Source of the DNA: Atopsyche davidsoni
Lineage: Eukaryota; Arthropoda; Insecta; Trichoptera; Hydrobiosidae
Direction of reading: 5' to 3'
NCBI GenBank assembly: GCA_022113835.1
Contig: JAILWY010000025.1
Coordinates: 5,146,001 to 5,210,000 of the forward strand
DNA: 64,000 bases
The notes under the pieces were generated by a model, which did not search any database, was not told the origin of the DNA, and worked only from the letters and a program-made list of their open reading frames with translations. Positions 25,601 to 36,235 of this stretch are shown here, in pieces; within the stretch, counting starts at the first letter, position 1; each line of letters starts with the position of its first letter. Both the position numbers and the translations under genes were made by a program.

Positions 25601-27618
25601 TCTGCCATTGCTACTGAACAGAGATAAAATCATATGTATAGAATTTAATGTTTTGTTTTTATTTTAAATTTAGTAAATGCTTTAGTAAAACTACATAAAA
25701 TATCAACATATAATAGATCTAATCTAATAGAACAGTTGACCTTAAGTCTTCATTAAAAAGGAAGTAGATTTATTAAATGCTGTAACATTTTTCAATTTAC
25801 CTTTCAGACGCATCTTTGCCAATGCCCACACATACCACATAAACAGTATCTCGGTGAACAGCGACCAGGAGACCTACCTCAGTGCAGACGACCTGCGGGT
25901 CAACCTCTGGCACCTCGACATCACCGACCAGAGCTTCAATATAGTGGACATCAAGCCCGCCAACATGGAGGAGCTAACCGAGGTATCCCACGCCGACTGC
26001 CTGCGGGTGCCGAGCTTACTGGATCTCACTAATGTTCATTTATAATATAATGCAAGAGTTTGAATTGGCATGTTATTTAATGTAAAAATCAATGCTTTTG
26101 TTATTAACTTATTCATAACAAGACCGGCGTTGCAGAGCTGTGGTTAACTTGGTTTTTAATTTTCAGGTTATAACGGCTGCCGAGTTCCACCCAACAGAAT
26201 GCAACCTATTTGTATACTCTAGTAGTAAAGGTAATTACATTAGTCATTTTTCCATTTTTAAGAACACTTCTTTAACAAACATATCATTCGTATTCTCACT
26301 ATCTATTTATTAATTTTATCTCTACGTTCATTGCATGAGGAGAAATTATTTTTTATAAAATGTTTGTGGTGAACCGAATGAGCTTGGGAGGCACCGGTCT
26401 GGAATGTAGCCTGTTGTCGCCCGCAGGTACGATCAGGCTGTGCGACATGCGCGCGGCGGCGCTGTGTGACCGCCATGCCAAGCTGTTCGAGGAGCCCGAG
26501 GACCCGGCCAGCCGCAGTTTCTTTAGCGAGATCATCTCCAGCATCAGCGATGTAAAGCTCAGCAACTCGGGGCGGTACATGATCACCCGCGACTACCTCT
26601 CCGTCAAGGTCTGGGATCTGCACATGGAGACCAAGCCTGTTGAGACCTACCCTGTGAGTGGAAGCTTTATTTTGAGGCTCATATTAATATTCAATATCAT
26701 TTAACATCTTTCTCAACCAATAATTTATTTTCCTGTTATTTAAGTCACAATAAGTTTGGCCTTAAACACATTAACTACTAAACACACCACGGCAAATCAT
26801 TAGTTTGCTATTGTATTTGGCATGGTAATTTTCAATACATAAATAAAGATAAATTCTTATTATTCTACTTGAATTGCGTTCTTGGGTGTTTTTATGTGTT
26901 TTCTTTTTCTTCGTGTGTTTCGGCTACAATTGCTGGCGTCATCTGAGATTGAACGAAGAAATGATTCAATACAAAAGAACTTTGAGTAAACATGTCTGGA
27001 TAGGTGACTGTAAAAAGATGATATAGACGGTGTTTCAAAACTTATCATATAATCCAAAACTTGGCATAAATCACCCCAAGATCACTTATATAGAAAACAG
27101 TTATTTGCTTGTTTTTTTTTTACCTACAAATATTTGTCTTTCATTTCTAAAAAATGTTAAATAGTTTAAAAAATATATATCATTTTTTTAAAATTACCAT
27201 AATGATAATTACATAAGATGATCAAGTGATTTTATTCTGTTATTTCAAGGTTCATGAGTACCTGAGAGCGAAGCTGTGCTCCCTATACGAGAACGACTGC
27301 ATCTTCGACAAATTCGAGTGCTGCTGGAACGGCTCGGACTCAGCGGTGATGACAGGCTCGTACAACAACTTCTTCCGTGTGTTCGACCGAGCCACCAAGC
27401 GGGAAGTCACGCTGGAGGCCTCCCGCGAGGTAGCCAAGCCGCGCACCGTGCTGCGGCCTCGCAAGGTGTGCGCGGGAGGCAAGAGGAAGAAGGACGAGAT
27501 CAGCGTGGACTGCCTGGACTTCAATAAGAAGATCCTACACACAGCGTGGCACCCCACCGAGAACATCATCGCCGTGGCCGCCACCAACAACCTGTTCCTC
27601 TTCCAAGACAAGTTCTAG
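13669..27618 (+). CDS. tws: Protein phosphatase 2A B55 (PR55/B) regulatory subunit, twins; 8 coding exons
   Basis: B55 is the WD40 beta-propeller subunit that directs the PP2A A/C core to substrates; it governs mitotic exit and cell-fate pathways in insects. Exons: 13669-13675, 21694-21848, 24088-24288, 24865-25001, 25808-25982, 26167-26230, 26427-26653, 27250-27618. All introns are GT-AG and all phases agree, giving 444 residues against about 447 in the human alpha form. Both family signatures are intact: [15 protein letters not shown] in exon 3 and [15 protein letters not shown] in exon 5. The conserved [20 protein letters not shown] and [14 protein letters not shown] blocks are present, and the protein ends FQDKF. 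The start is chosen because ATGGCCG plus exon 2 gives MAGNGGD, the family N-terminus. Nothing is broken. Introns total 12.6 kb, the first being 8.0 kb. Confidence 0.96.
13676..21693 (+). other. tws first intron (8.0 kb)
   Basis: Runs from donor GTAAGTGG to acceptor TTTGCTTGCAG. The content is AT-rich with no gene I can support. Two islands of higher GC stand out without recognisable domains: 15351-15535 and 18470-18680. Confidence 0.85.
21694..21848 (+). CDS. tws: tws exon 2
   Basis: Encodes residues 3-54 of the main isoform, starting [14 protein letters not shown] and ending GGRVVIFQ. It forms the first propeller strands and includes the conserved [10 protein letters not shown]. Acceptor CAG at 21693, donor GTTTGT at 21849. 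All three alternative 5' exons join here. Confidence 0.95.
24088..24288 (+). CDS. tws: tws exon 3
   Basis: 67 whole codons (residues 55-121). Carries the PR55 signature [15 protein letters not shown] and the [11 protein letters not shown] blade sequence. Acceptor TTTCAG, donor GTAAGC. Confidence 0.95.
24865..25001 (+). CDS. tws: tws exon 4
   Basis: Encodes [12 protein letters not shown] through [12 protein letters not shown] plus two bases of an Arg codon completed in the next exon. Acceptor TTGCAG, donor GTCTGT. Confidence 0.94.
25403..25552. repeat. Small inverted-repeat element (MITE-like), copy 2, in tws intron 4
   Basis: Matches 1066-1191 closely, including the right end (ATCATCTTCTATGTGTGAAC). 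It lacks the outer left arm found in copy 1 and carries a different internal stretch around 25490. The ends form an imperfect inverted repeat (GGCACATTGGTTCAT against GGCACATTAGTTCAC). Confidence 0.6.
25808..25982 (+). CDS. tws: tws exon 5
   Basis: Completes the Arg codon and encodes residues to 225, including the second PR55 signature [15 protein letters not shown], the [16 protein letters not shown] blade and [13 protein letters not shown]. In the human protein the Asp of VDIKP belongs to the substrate-recognition surface, and it is conserved here. Confidence 0.95.
26167..26230 (+). CDS. tws: tws exon 6
   Basis: 21 codons plus one base: [21 protein letters not shown]. Flanked by short introns of 184 and 196 bp. 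Acceptor TTTCAG, donor GTAATT. Confidence 0.94.
26427..26653 (+). CDS. tws: tws exon 7
   Basis: Encodes [17 protein letters not shown] through KPVETYP, residues 247-322, with the conserved acidic FEEPEDP and [17 protein letters not shown]. Acceptor CCGCAG, donor GTGAGT. Confidence 0.95.
26912..26947 (-). ncRNA. Hammerhead-ribozyme-like motif (degenerate) in tws intron 7
   Basis: On the minus strand CAGATGACGCC, a variable loop, then GCCGAAACACACG. The order of conserved blocks resembles a hammerhead, but stem II does not pair well as it stands. Probably the remnant of a Penelope-like element end. Confidence 0.25.
27250..27618 (+). CDS. tws: tws exon 8 (last coding exon)
   Basis: Encodes the last 122 residues from [14 protein letters not shown] to QDKF and the TAG stop. 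It includes [16 protein letters not shown], the basic [12 protein letters not shown] loop and the final blade [19 protein letters not shown]. Acceptor TTCAAG. Confidence 0.96.
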   Translation, partial: VHEYLRAKLCSLYENDCIFDKFECCWNGSDSAVMTGSYNNFFRVFDRATKREVTLEASREVAKPRTVLRPRKVCAGGKRKKDEISVDCLDFNKKILHTAWHPTENIIAVAATNNLFLFQDKF

Positions 27619-28604
27619 CCGGAGCCTGTTGCGTCCGCCGCCTCCCTTCCCGCCGCGTGCGCCTCTGTGCGCGGCTACGTTTCAGTTGTTTCTTCCCCGG
27701 GCCGCGTGGGATTTCTTGAACTATGTTTTTGTTGTTAAGTGTATCGCGTCGAATGGGCGGCCGGCCCTCGAGTTATCTGATAATAATTGTCGCTTTTTTA
27801 ATTTAAGTAAGTTTACGAGCCATTTTCCCCCGCGGGCAGAGTCCGCGAAGAACGAACAATCTATTTATTCAGAGTCCCCAGCATTGCGGGCGAGCGGAGC
27901 GATCGATCGATAAGTGATACCGAGCCTAACGTTACTTAGAGTCAGTGAGTGGGCGGCGCGAGGTGGCCATTCCAGTGGTGTGGACGGCGAGGCCTGCTTG
28001 TGAGTGCCCGGCGGCGGGAGGCCCTCCGGCCGCCGAGGAGGGCCCAGGCGCTCCAGCCGAGGTGGCCGTGTACATTGTTGCAGTCTTTCTTTACAAAGAC
28101 GTATCGAGATAGTTTTCTATTGAATTTAGTGCAAATTTTTATCTTTTGTAATGTCAGAGTTCATATTGAAAATACCTGTAATGATAAATCAGAATAAGAA
28201 TACACATAATATTGAAATACCTTACCGAAGCAGCCTTTTGTACAAGTTTTGTAAGATATCTGTATCTATCATGCCCCACACAGTTCTGTCGTTCCCAGAG
28301 TTCTGCGGCTTGAGTGTAGAAGTGGTAGTGGAGTAATTAATCTGTACATACTGTTGTTGTCTCCGGCCCCCGCCGGCCGCGTGCCATCCTTTGTATTGTA
28401 TTGTTTCCGTCGAATTGAGGAGAATCATATCCCGACACCGAGGGCTATGCGTGAATCATTTTGTATTTTAATAAATCCACTTTATATTCCTTGGAACCCA
28501 GTGACGGTTGCCTCGAGGTATTTGATGAAGAATATGTAAATTAAGAAGCTTTAATCTTTTTGCTATGACATAAGCTTATTGAAGTGTTAACACAATAAAT
28601 AATT
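27619..28604 (+). other. tws: tws 3' UTR with candidate poly(A) signals
   Basis: A GC-rich stretch follows the stop (27619-28080) and then AT-rich sequence. AATAAA occurs at 28470-28475 and 28594-28599, and a further one at 28899-28904 could give a longer form. No coding is seen. Confidence 0.6.
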
Positions 28605-28650
28605 TGAAGAAAATCATCACCGACTCTGTTTTGGCTTACACTCTCAACAG

Positions 28651-28761
28651 CTTGCAAACTCACCGACGTTGCCGACCACGCTCCGGCGAACTCAGCGCCT
28701 TCGCCACGCTCGCAGTGACGGCGCGGCAGGGAGTGGCTCCACTTGTTGGTGAATTTGCAAG
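28651..28761. repeat. Short GC-rich element with terminal inverted repeats
   Basis: CTTGCAAACTCACC at 28651-28664 is matched by the complement of GGTGAATTTGCAAG at 28748-28761 (13 of 14). The 83 bp between are very GC-rich and CpG-rich, unlike the flanks. It looks like a tiny MITE. I see no clear target-site duplication and no second copy. Confidence 0.4.
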
Positions 28762-28799
28762 TGCCCCCCTAGCGAATGTTTTTTTTTTGCTTTCGTCCT

Positions 28800-31228
28800 T
28801 GTGGGACTCTACAATGTACATATTTTTAATTATCAAATCACAGCTTCTACCCACACAAGTTTAAAATCTACATTTTTTATGAATTTATTTTACTTATAAA
28901 TAAATGTTACCACTGCCTTTAATTACATCAATATTGAAATAAGTATTTTTATTTCTGTCATTATCCTTCAATTCAAAGACCTGAAGTGATAGGAAAAAAT
29001 GTTCTTGTAAAAATTATTATAGCAAATTCATCATTATGGTAAGCACTGTGTGACAAAAGACGTCAGTACTTTTCAACAAGAATATGCTGAACATAAACCC
29101 TACCGATAAGCCTTAGGTGAGGGCCGTTTTTAGTAAGATAACGGAATAATGCTCACACGAACAGAGCATTTGTATTATACTTAAAATTTTAAAGTTTAGG
29201 ACTACCATTTATAAGGACCTTATCTCCGTAACCCATGGTTTTGCATCAATAAAAATAATCTTAATCTTATCAATTAGATATTTTTCTAACTAGAATTTGA
29301 CTTAATATGAGAAATATGTTTTCCTGAATCCTAAGCATTTTGGCCTTTTTTAAATTGAATTTTTAATTAACCAATAAATTCAATATTCAACTGACAGATT
29401 ACTATAAGAAATATCAAAGCTTCTGATCACAAAAAATGTTTTTCCATATATTAGCTGTATTTGTGATACAAATAGAGATTGATAATTTTAGTCAAAAAAA
29501 ATATTATTTTGGCTCGAGACATTTTTATATAAGGTCAATGCAAAGTTTCAATACATTTTATTAAATTATTATAATATTTTTTCATAGACATTTAAAAAAA
29601 ATTGAGCTAGAATTGTTTTTTATCGCGAAGAGATGATTTTAACAAATCGGGACGGATCAAAAGGTAAGTAACTATGGAGTATATTAACAGTATGAATATT
29701 TTCTATGATTTAATTTAATTTAAAAAATCACATTTAAATGATCTAGAGCAGGGATGAGCAACCCGATTAATATGTTTATGCGGCCCGCCAAGCATTTTTA
29801 AAATTGAATTTATTTTATTGACTTTCTCCCATCAATAGATTGTTATAAAATTAATTATGAGAAATGATAAAAGAAAGTCTGACTGCTGTTGCAGAAATAG
29901 AATTTCCTGATAAAATAAATATTATTTCAAACATTAGTTTATCAAGATTCGTTTGTTTTTATTTTGCATTAAAATTTGTATAAAAAATCTTTACTTTTTT
30001 TTAAATTTTATATTTTTTTATTCTTATGTTTATTATTATAAATAAAGTTTTGTAAATTATTAATAAGTGTTACTTTATGTGCGGCCCGCCAAAAAAATTT
30101 AAATATTGATTGCGGCCCTTTGATTAAAAAGGTTGCTCATCCTTTATCTAGAGGTCTGATACAAATACCAAAGCTTCACTTTGTAAACATGTCAAAAATT
30201 CTATGATCTGATAAGATTATATTTTTTTGCACAAAGAATCTGAGTGATAATATAGAAGCAAATTAACATTTTAGTCTGCAGCGCTTTAACCATTTGGTTT
30301 TTAGGCTAATCGGTGAAAGATTCAATGCAGGTAAAATAACTTGATAGGTTAGATTTTTGCCCATGAATATTCTGATGTTACTAAAACAGAGCAAGCGAGT
30401 TATTGAAAGACTTACTGCAAGAAGGATAAGCAAATATATTGGTAGTGAGGTTCAAGAAGTTGTAATTTTTTGTGCATTCTGATATTGAGTATCGCTAATT
30501 ATAGGGTGGCTTATACAGGGTCCCTAAACTCACGCATGAACAAAGAATTAAAATTTGTAATTTTTTTCATTTTAAAATATACAGTATAAGGGTATGTATG
30601 GAATAAAATAAAGGCTTTAAAGCAAATTCAAGGCTTTGCTGGCACGTATGTACTCTATCGTTGTAGTTTTCCATGACCGTTTTGCATAAATGTGGCTTAA
30701 TTTCGTTGATACAGCGCTCAATGATTTGAATATAGTGTAAGTATTATATATTATGTTTCCTAAGGTTGATGTTTATTGATGGTTATTATTTTCATAAATT
30801 TGCAAATCACATTTGAGTCCTACGAAGTAAAAATACCAAATCTTTATTGTGAGTCATACATAGGTTTATTTTTATTAATTGGACATTTGACTTAGTGTCT
30901 ACATTTATGATAATAATACTTTATGACACAAAAGTTGTTTATTGTATTTGACCTTATGAAGAACACGTAAACGTTTTTTGCTATGATCTATTTTTGTTAT
31001 GAAAATAATAGATGTAGTATAAAACCTTACAACAATGCCAATAGTTTTATAATCGTCAAAATATCTTTCTACGCATCAAATTGTTTATTTTTCTTGTGAA
31101 CAAACAGTTTATAGAAAATAAGATACAATGCGATGAATACAATTAAAAGATTCTTTTGACAGATGTAAAAATGCGTCAGATGTCTTTTGTAGTGGATTGA
31201 AAAGACTTTTTTCGCTGGCAGGCTTCAG
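28800..31228. other. Intergenic region between tws and gene 1
   Basis: AT-rich with no gene supported. The only clear structure is the hAT element at 29749-30145. Confidence 0.7.
29749..30145. mobile_element. Non-autonomous hAT element, complete
   Basis: Flanked by an exact 8-bp target-site duplication, ATCTAGAG (29741-29748 and 30146-30153). The left end CAGGGATGAGCAACC and the complement of the right end (AAAGGATGAGCAACC) agree at 13 of 15 positions. Subterminal GCGGCCCGCC occurs near both ends in the AT-rich 397-bp body. No transposase is present. The intact ends and duplication suggest a fairly recent insertion. Confidence 0.88.
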
Positions 31229-31236
31229 TATATAAG
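31229..31236 (+). promoter_or_regulatory. TATA box of gene 1
   Basis: TATATAAG about 25-30 bp ahead of the inferred non-coding first exon. The arrangement (TATA, short exon, strong donor) parallels that of gene 2 at 41716-41723. Confidence 0.55.
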
Positions 31237-31257
31237 GTGTAGTTTCAGGACTTTAAG

Positions 31258-31303
31258 GTCAAACTGCAGCATTCTTTCCAATAAGGACCTCACCATCTCT
31301 ACA
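31258..31303 (+). other. Gene 1 non-coding first exon (inferred)
   Basis: Starts about 25 bp downstream of the TATA box; the exact transcription start is not determined. It ends at CTACA before the donor GTGAGTAC. The intron would run 31304-32678 and end at CTCTTTCAG just before AGATG. Gene 2 has the same plan: its exon ends TTCACA before GTAAGTAC. Confidence 0.5.
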
Positions 31304-32050
31304 GTGAGTACAGCACATTATTTTTTTCATATTCAAGTTATGAACATATTTTTTTAATATTTGCTATTAAAATGCAATTTATCTTTAACAAACGCTGTTT
31401 TTATATTTTATAACGTTAAAATTATTTTCATACATAAATTTGTTTTACGTTGAACTTCAAGACTTCCTATTTGTCTCTGTTTTAAGCAATCATCTTTTAT
31501 TCTTGTTTCCTAGTTAACTAATGAAGTTAATTAATAATAACAATTCATATACATCTAGGTATATATTTTATTTGATATTTTTGTTTTTTTCAACTTGTTT
31601 TTGTTTGAAACTACTTTTGTTTGAGCAATTGTTTATATGGTCTATCTTTTTACCAAATTATTAAAAACTGAAATTGATAATTTTAGAGTTGTATATATAT
31701 TATATCTGAATTGAATAAATGAAGTTGTTAAATTTAAAAAAAAATATTAAATATATAATTTTTTTTTACATTTTGTTTATATCTGTATTTCCACAAAACT
31801 TATATTTTATACAAATTACAAGCTTTATAGACCACGGATAAACACATTAACAGACTAAAGTCTGTAGCATTAAAATGCTAGATTCAATTGAGCTATCGAT
31901 ATTATTGAATTGTTATAAACTATCAAACGAAAGTCTCAACAAATACGTAGTCATCCGCATTGTACTCTGCGATTGAAATAGAAATGAAACGATAAAACTA
32001 TTGTTAGAAACACACATAAATTTAATAAATTGAAAATTTAATTTAATTTT

Positions 32051-32290
32051 ATTAAATATAATAAAATACTTAAGTGATTTTTCAGATGTTAATTTTTATT
32101 GGTGACCGGTTTTGCTAACCTTTCACGTTGGCATTATAAACTGAGTTTTATAATGCCAACGTGAAAGGTTAGCGAAACCGGCCACCAATAAAAGATAACA
32201 TGTGGAAAAATCACTCAAGTATTTAATTATATTTAAAATATTAAAATGGAATTCCACCAAGTACTCTCTGTCAAAAATATTGAATATTTA
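32051..32290. repeat. Foldback/hammerhead-like repeat, complete copy C
   Basis: Two arms of about 92 bp (32051-32143 and 32145-32236) form a long imperfect hairpin centred near 32144. Each arm carries CACGTTGGCATTATAAA, GCGAAACCGG or its partner, and AAAATACTTAAGTG. A tail follows with TTAAAATGGAATTCCA. Read outward, GCCAACGTGAAAGGTTAGCGAAACCGG resembles stem II and the GAAA box of a hammerhead, present in both orientations. It lies in the intron inferred for gene 1. Confidence 0.7.
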
Positions 32291-32680
32291 GAAATTTATT
32301 ATTATTAGTGGCTTGCATAATATTTTAACTTTGTCATTTCCGAACAGAGTTAATATTTTATCATCCCTGTAGCGTACATTTAGATCATTTGCACGGAGAC
32401 AAACATATAAAAACCAATACACGTTTCATTTTAAATGCTTTTTCTTAAAATATCTTGGGTTTTTTTCAAAGGGAGATATCAAAGAGCTTATCGAAATGGG
32501 AAGTCATATTTAAAACAAGCAAATGAGACAGCTGCATGTTTCAGAATTTCTGTATGTTGTCATGAGCACCGTCTAGGTTTCTCCCGCTATAAAAGTTAAA
32601 AATGGAGACCAAATAATTTTTCGAAGTATTTTTATGAATTTGTGTATCTTTTATACCTCGTATCCTCTTCTCTTTCAGAG

Positions 32681-35155
32681 ATGAACCTGATAGCAGTCTT
32701 AACGCTCGGGAGCTTGCTGGTAAGTAGCTCCATAGGCCAGTTGATCTCGGGTGGCACTGCGTTCGACCCCTTCGGTCTTATGTCCGGCTCAGGGTCCGGC
32801 TCAGGGTCCGGCTCAGGGTCCGGCTCAGGGTCCGTGTCAGGATCCGGCCCGGTGTATGTGCAGTCTCCCGTCGTTGCTGGGGCCCCGCAGGTCGCGTACG
32901 CCGCAGCTCCTTTAGGGTCTGACATCGGGGCTCCCGTTTACTATGCAGCTCCTACCGCTGCTCCCGCAGCAGCTCCCGTAGTTTACTACCAAGCTCCTGT
33001 TCAAGGTTCTGCAACGGCAGCTCCCGCAGCTTACTACCAAGCTCCTGCTCAAGGTTCTGCAACGGCAGCTCCCGTAGTTTACTACCAGGCCCCTACTCAA
33101 GCTCCTGCAACGGCAGCTCCAGTAGTTTATTACCAGGCCCCTACTCAAGCTCCCGCAACAGCAGCTCCCGTAGTTTACTACCAGGCTCCTACTCAAGCTC
33201 CCGCAACAGCAGCTCCCGTAGTTTACTACCAGGCTCCTACTCAAGCTCCCGCAACAGCAGCTCCCGTAGTTTACTACCAAGCTCCGACTCAAGCTCCTAC
33301 AACAGCAGCTCCCGTAGTTTACTACCAGGCTCCGACTCAAGCTCCTACAACAGCAGCTCCCGTAGTTTACTACCAAGCTCCGACTCAAGCTCCTACAACA
33401 GCAGCTCCCGTAGTTTACTACCAGGCTCCGACTCAAGCTCCTACAACAGCAGCTCCCGTAGTTTACTACCAGGCTCCGACTCAAGCTCCTACAACAGCAG
33501 CTCCCGTAGTTTACTACCAGGCTCCGACTCAAGCTCCTACAACAGCAGCTCCTGTAGTTTACTACCAGGCTCCAACTCAAGCTCCTACAACAGCAGCTCC
33601 TGTAGTTTACTACCAGGCTCCGACTCAAGCTCCTACAACAGCAGCTCCCGTAGTTTACTACCAAGCTCCGACTCAAGCTCCTACAAGAGCAGCTCCCGTA
33701 GTTTACTACCAAGCTCCTACAAATCCGCCTACAGCTGCAGCTCCAATGGTATATTATCAACGGCCCACCGCTGCTCCCGCCACTGCTGCTCCCGTAGTAT
33801 ACCAACAACAACCTCAGCCAGCTACGACTCGAGCTTCGTTCCAACTTCCTCAATTCCAAATGCCACAATTACCTCAGTTCCAAATGCCACAATTGCCTCA
33901 ATTCCAAATGCCACAATTGCCTCAGTTCCGAATGCCACAATTGCCTCAATTCCAAATGCCACAATTACCTCAATTCCAATTGCCCCAATTCCAACTGCCC
34001 CAATTCCAATTGCCGTCTTTCGGAGGGAGTTCCGGCGGTGCAAGTGGAGGTAGCGTTAGTGAATCAAGCAGAGGACTCAACATGTCACCTATCACTGATA
34101 TGTTTTCAAATCTGCTGCGTAAGCCTTCTCAAAAGATATCCAAGATCAAGAGCTTCTTCCAGGGCTTGAAGCCTGGACAAGGAACTACCACTGCAAGACC
34201 TCAGGTGCAAATACAACATACACAACCATCGGGTGGCATTCAATGGGTTCAGCGGCCTAACAACGCTCCGGTAGTTGTTCAAACTACAAGAGCGCCTATC
34301 ATTTACTACCAGCCCGCTCCCGCCCCAACCATCGCGGCTCCTGCTCCCTATCCATGGTGGCTGTATACTGCGCAGCCAACGATCATTGTAACCGCCACTG
34401 CTGCAACAGCAGGACCGATACTGGTACCGGTAGCAACCATTACAATGGTGGCGCCGACAACAACCACAACCACTACAACTACCACAACGCCGACACCCAC
34501 TACAACCGCTACCACCACCACAACGCCGACACCCACTACAACCGCTACCACCACGACAACGCCGACACCCACCACAACCGCTACCACCACCACAACTTTG
34601 ACACCGACTACAACAACAAGTACTACACCGGTACCGATAATTACTGTACCAATCACAACGGTACCCCCCACAACTGAGGCACCCACATCGACAACTGAAT
34701 CAACTACCACCACGGCAACAACTGAATCAACTACCACCACGGCAACAACTGAATCAACTACCACCCCGGCAACAACTGAATCAACTACCACCCCGGCAAC
34801 AACTGAATCAACTACCACCACGGCAACAACTGAATCAACTACCACCCCGGCAACAACTGAATCAACTACCACCACGGCAACAACTGAATCAACTACCACC
34901 ACGGCAACAACTGAATCAACTACCACCCCGGCAACAACTGAATCAACTACCACCACGGCAACAACTGAATCAACTACCACCCCGGCAACAACTGAATCAA
35001 CTACCACCACGGCAACAACTGAATCAACTACCACCACGGCAACAACTGAATCAACTACTACTACACCAACAACCGAATCTACTACAACCACAGTAACAAT
35101 TGCACCACCTACCACCACACCACCAATTGAATCTACTACTCCCACCATTCCATAA
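32681..35155 (+). CDS. Gene 1: secreted Ala/Pro/Tyr- and Thr-rich repeat protein (824 aa)
   Basis: I do not recognise a named family. The ATG at 32681 is chosen because it follows an acceptor (CTCTTTCAG) by two bases and opens a signal peptide, MNLIAVLTLGSLLVSSSIGQ; frames starting further upstream would lie in the intron. Order of parts: a Gly-Ser run (residues about 36-51, 12-bp units); about 18 copies of a 16-residue unit of type APTQAPTTAAPVVYYQ (about 85-383, 48-bp units); QFQMPQLP repeats (386-447); a Gly/Ser patch; a basic segment with KISKIKSFFQGLK (about 485-500); then a Thr-rich tail with 15 copies of TTESTTTTA. No Cys is seen in the repeats. The paired tyrosines could allow cross-linking and the Thr tail heavy O-glycosylation. 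Probably a structural, silk, glue or mucin-like secretion. AATAAA lies at 35281. Confidence 0.8.
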   Translation: MNLIAVLTLGSLLVSSSIGQLISGGTAFDPFGLMSGSGSGSGSGSGSGSGSVSGSGPVYVQSPVVAGAPQVAYAAAPLGSDIGAPVYYAAPTAAPAAAPVVYYQAPVQGSATAAPAAYYQAPAQGSATAAPVVYYQAPTQAPATAAPVVYYQAPTQAPATAAPVVYYQAPTQAPATAAPVVYYQAPTQAPATAAPVVYYQAPTQAPTTAAPVVYYQAPTQAPTTAAPVVYYQAPTQAPTTAAPVVYYQAPTQAPTTAAPVVYYQAPTQAPTTAAPVVYYQAPTQAPTTAAPVVYYQAPTQAPTTAAPVVYYQAPTQAPTTAAPVVYYQAPTQAPTRAAPVVYYQAPTNPPTAAAPMVYYQRPTAAPATAAPVVYQQQPQPATTRASFQLPQFQMPQLPQFQMPQLPQFQMPQLPQFRMPQLPQFQMPQLPQFQLPQFQLPQFQLPSFGGSSGGASGGSVSESSRGLNMSPITDMFSNLLRKPSQKISKIKSFFQGLKPGQGTTTARPQVQIQHTQPSGGIQWVQRPNNAPVVVQTTRAPIIYYQPAPAPTIAAPAPYPWWLYTAQPTIIVTATAATAGPILVPVATITMVAPTTTTTTTTTTTPTPTTTATTTTTPTPTTTATTTTTPTPTTTATTTTTLTPTTTTSTTPVPIITVPITTVPPTTEAPTSTTESTTTTATTESTTTTATTESTTTPATTESTTTPATTESTTTTATTESTTTPATTESTTTTATTESTTTTATTESTTTPATTESTTTTATTESTTTPATTESTTTTATTESTTTTATTESTTTTPTTESTTTTVTIAPPTTTPPIESTTPTIP
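32976..33760 (+). repeat. 48-bp tandem repeat in gene 1
   Basis: About 16-18 in-frame copies encode AAPVVYYQAPTQAPxT, where x is Ala in the upstream copies and Thr in the downstream copies. The block structure shows that the array grew by local duplication of neighbouring units. Confidence 0.9.
34685..35085 (+). repeat. 27-bp tandem repeat in gene 1
   Basis: 15 in-frame copies of ACAACTGAATCAACTACCAC plus seven variable bases encode TTESTTT(T/P)A. The Thr/Pro alternation comes from a single A/C difference. Confidence 0.9.
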
Positions 35156-35574
35156 TTTGTTTGCAAAATATTCAATTCGATTTGTATTATTCAGATACAA
35201 ACATTTTTTTAAAGTAGAATATTTCGATTGATAATGTTTGGTTAGTATGAAATCTATACAATATTGTAGTTCTAGACTGAAATAAATTTTAGATATAAAA
35301 AAGTAGTTTAATTTAAAAATATAATCGACTGTCTAAAAAATTGTGACAACATTCAACCGACAAACTTTCACTGACCACCTTACGGTGGGAATAAAAAAAT
35401 TCTAAACACATCATTATTGATGTGTATATTTGACCTACTTCACAAAAAAATCATGATTAGAATAAATTAAAATTTATGTTTGCAACCTTGCGAAGATAAT
35501 AGAAAATATGCATTTGTGAAAAACGATGCTTTCCTTTACATTCACTATTGACCCCTCTCGGGCATCCCCTAGAC

Positions 35575-36232
35575 CAGGGGTCGGCAAACTTATTAACCAA
35601 AGAGCCAAATATGTACATTACAACGTTAAAAATAAAACTGAGAGTCAAATCTATTTATTGATTTAACAGACATATTATAATTTAACACTTTATTAAATTA
35701 CGGGTATACCGAATAAAACTTGATTTCTTTATTTATTTATATATTATAAAACAAACGCCCTTAGGGCTTTAAAGTTTATACAATACAATTTTGAAAAGAT
35801 AAGAAATAGAAAGTGTAATGTAAAAACTTAAGGCTACTGTAATATAAAAAAAGGATTATAAGAAAAAAAGTTTTATAATACCCATATACAGTATGTAACA
35901 AAAGAGCGTAACCGGCATAAATTATAAAAAAAATTAGTCTAGCATTTAAAAATAATGAACACGTAGTTAATCATTCATACTTAGATGCTTTATTATCAAT
36001 AAGGTGTCCAATCTCCTCCGTTGTTTATAATAGCCAGGCATCTTTGAGACATTCTTTCAACTAATTTTTCTGCATATTCTCGGGATAATGATGATTAAGT
36101 TGCGAGTAAGCTCATCAATAAGACGACTTTTCAGTTTACTCTTGATAAATTCATAGTTGAAAACGATTAAAAACAATACCCGGGGATATTTGTGCCAGAG
36201 GTGCACGTAAGGGGTCAAAGAACCGACCGCTG
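35575..36232. mobile_element. hAT-type element with complete ends
   Basis: Left end CAGGGGTCGGCAAAC; the right end read on the minus strand is CAGCGGTCGG. The flanks CCCTAGAC (35567-35574) and CCCTAGGC (36233-36240) match at 7 of 8, which fits an aged hAT target-site duplication. The 658-bp interior is AT-rich with no transposase seen. It interrupts a possible Tc1-like relic to its right. Confidence 0.65.
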
Positions 36233-36235
36233 CCC

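Noticed and set aside
32588..32595. TATAAAAG as the promoter of gene 1
   Set aside because: It would place the ATG very close and leave the strong acceptor at 32678 unexplained. The TATA, exon and donor set at 31229-31304 fits better and parallels gene 2, though a second promoter here cannot be excluded.
32912..35175. Long minus-strand frames across gene 1 (318 and 275 codons)
   Set aside because: Same cause: antisense of tandem repeats whose length is a multiple of three. The + strand has the signal peptide, the acceptor and an ordered domain plan.
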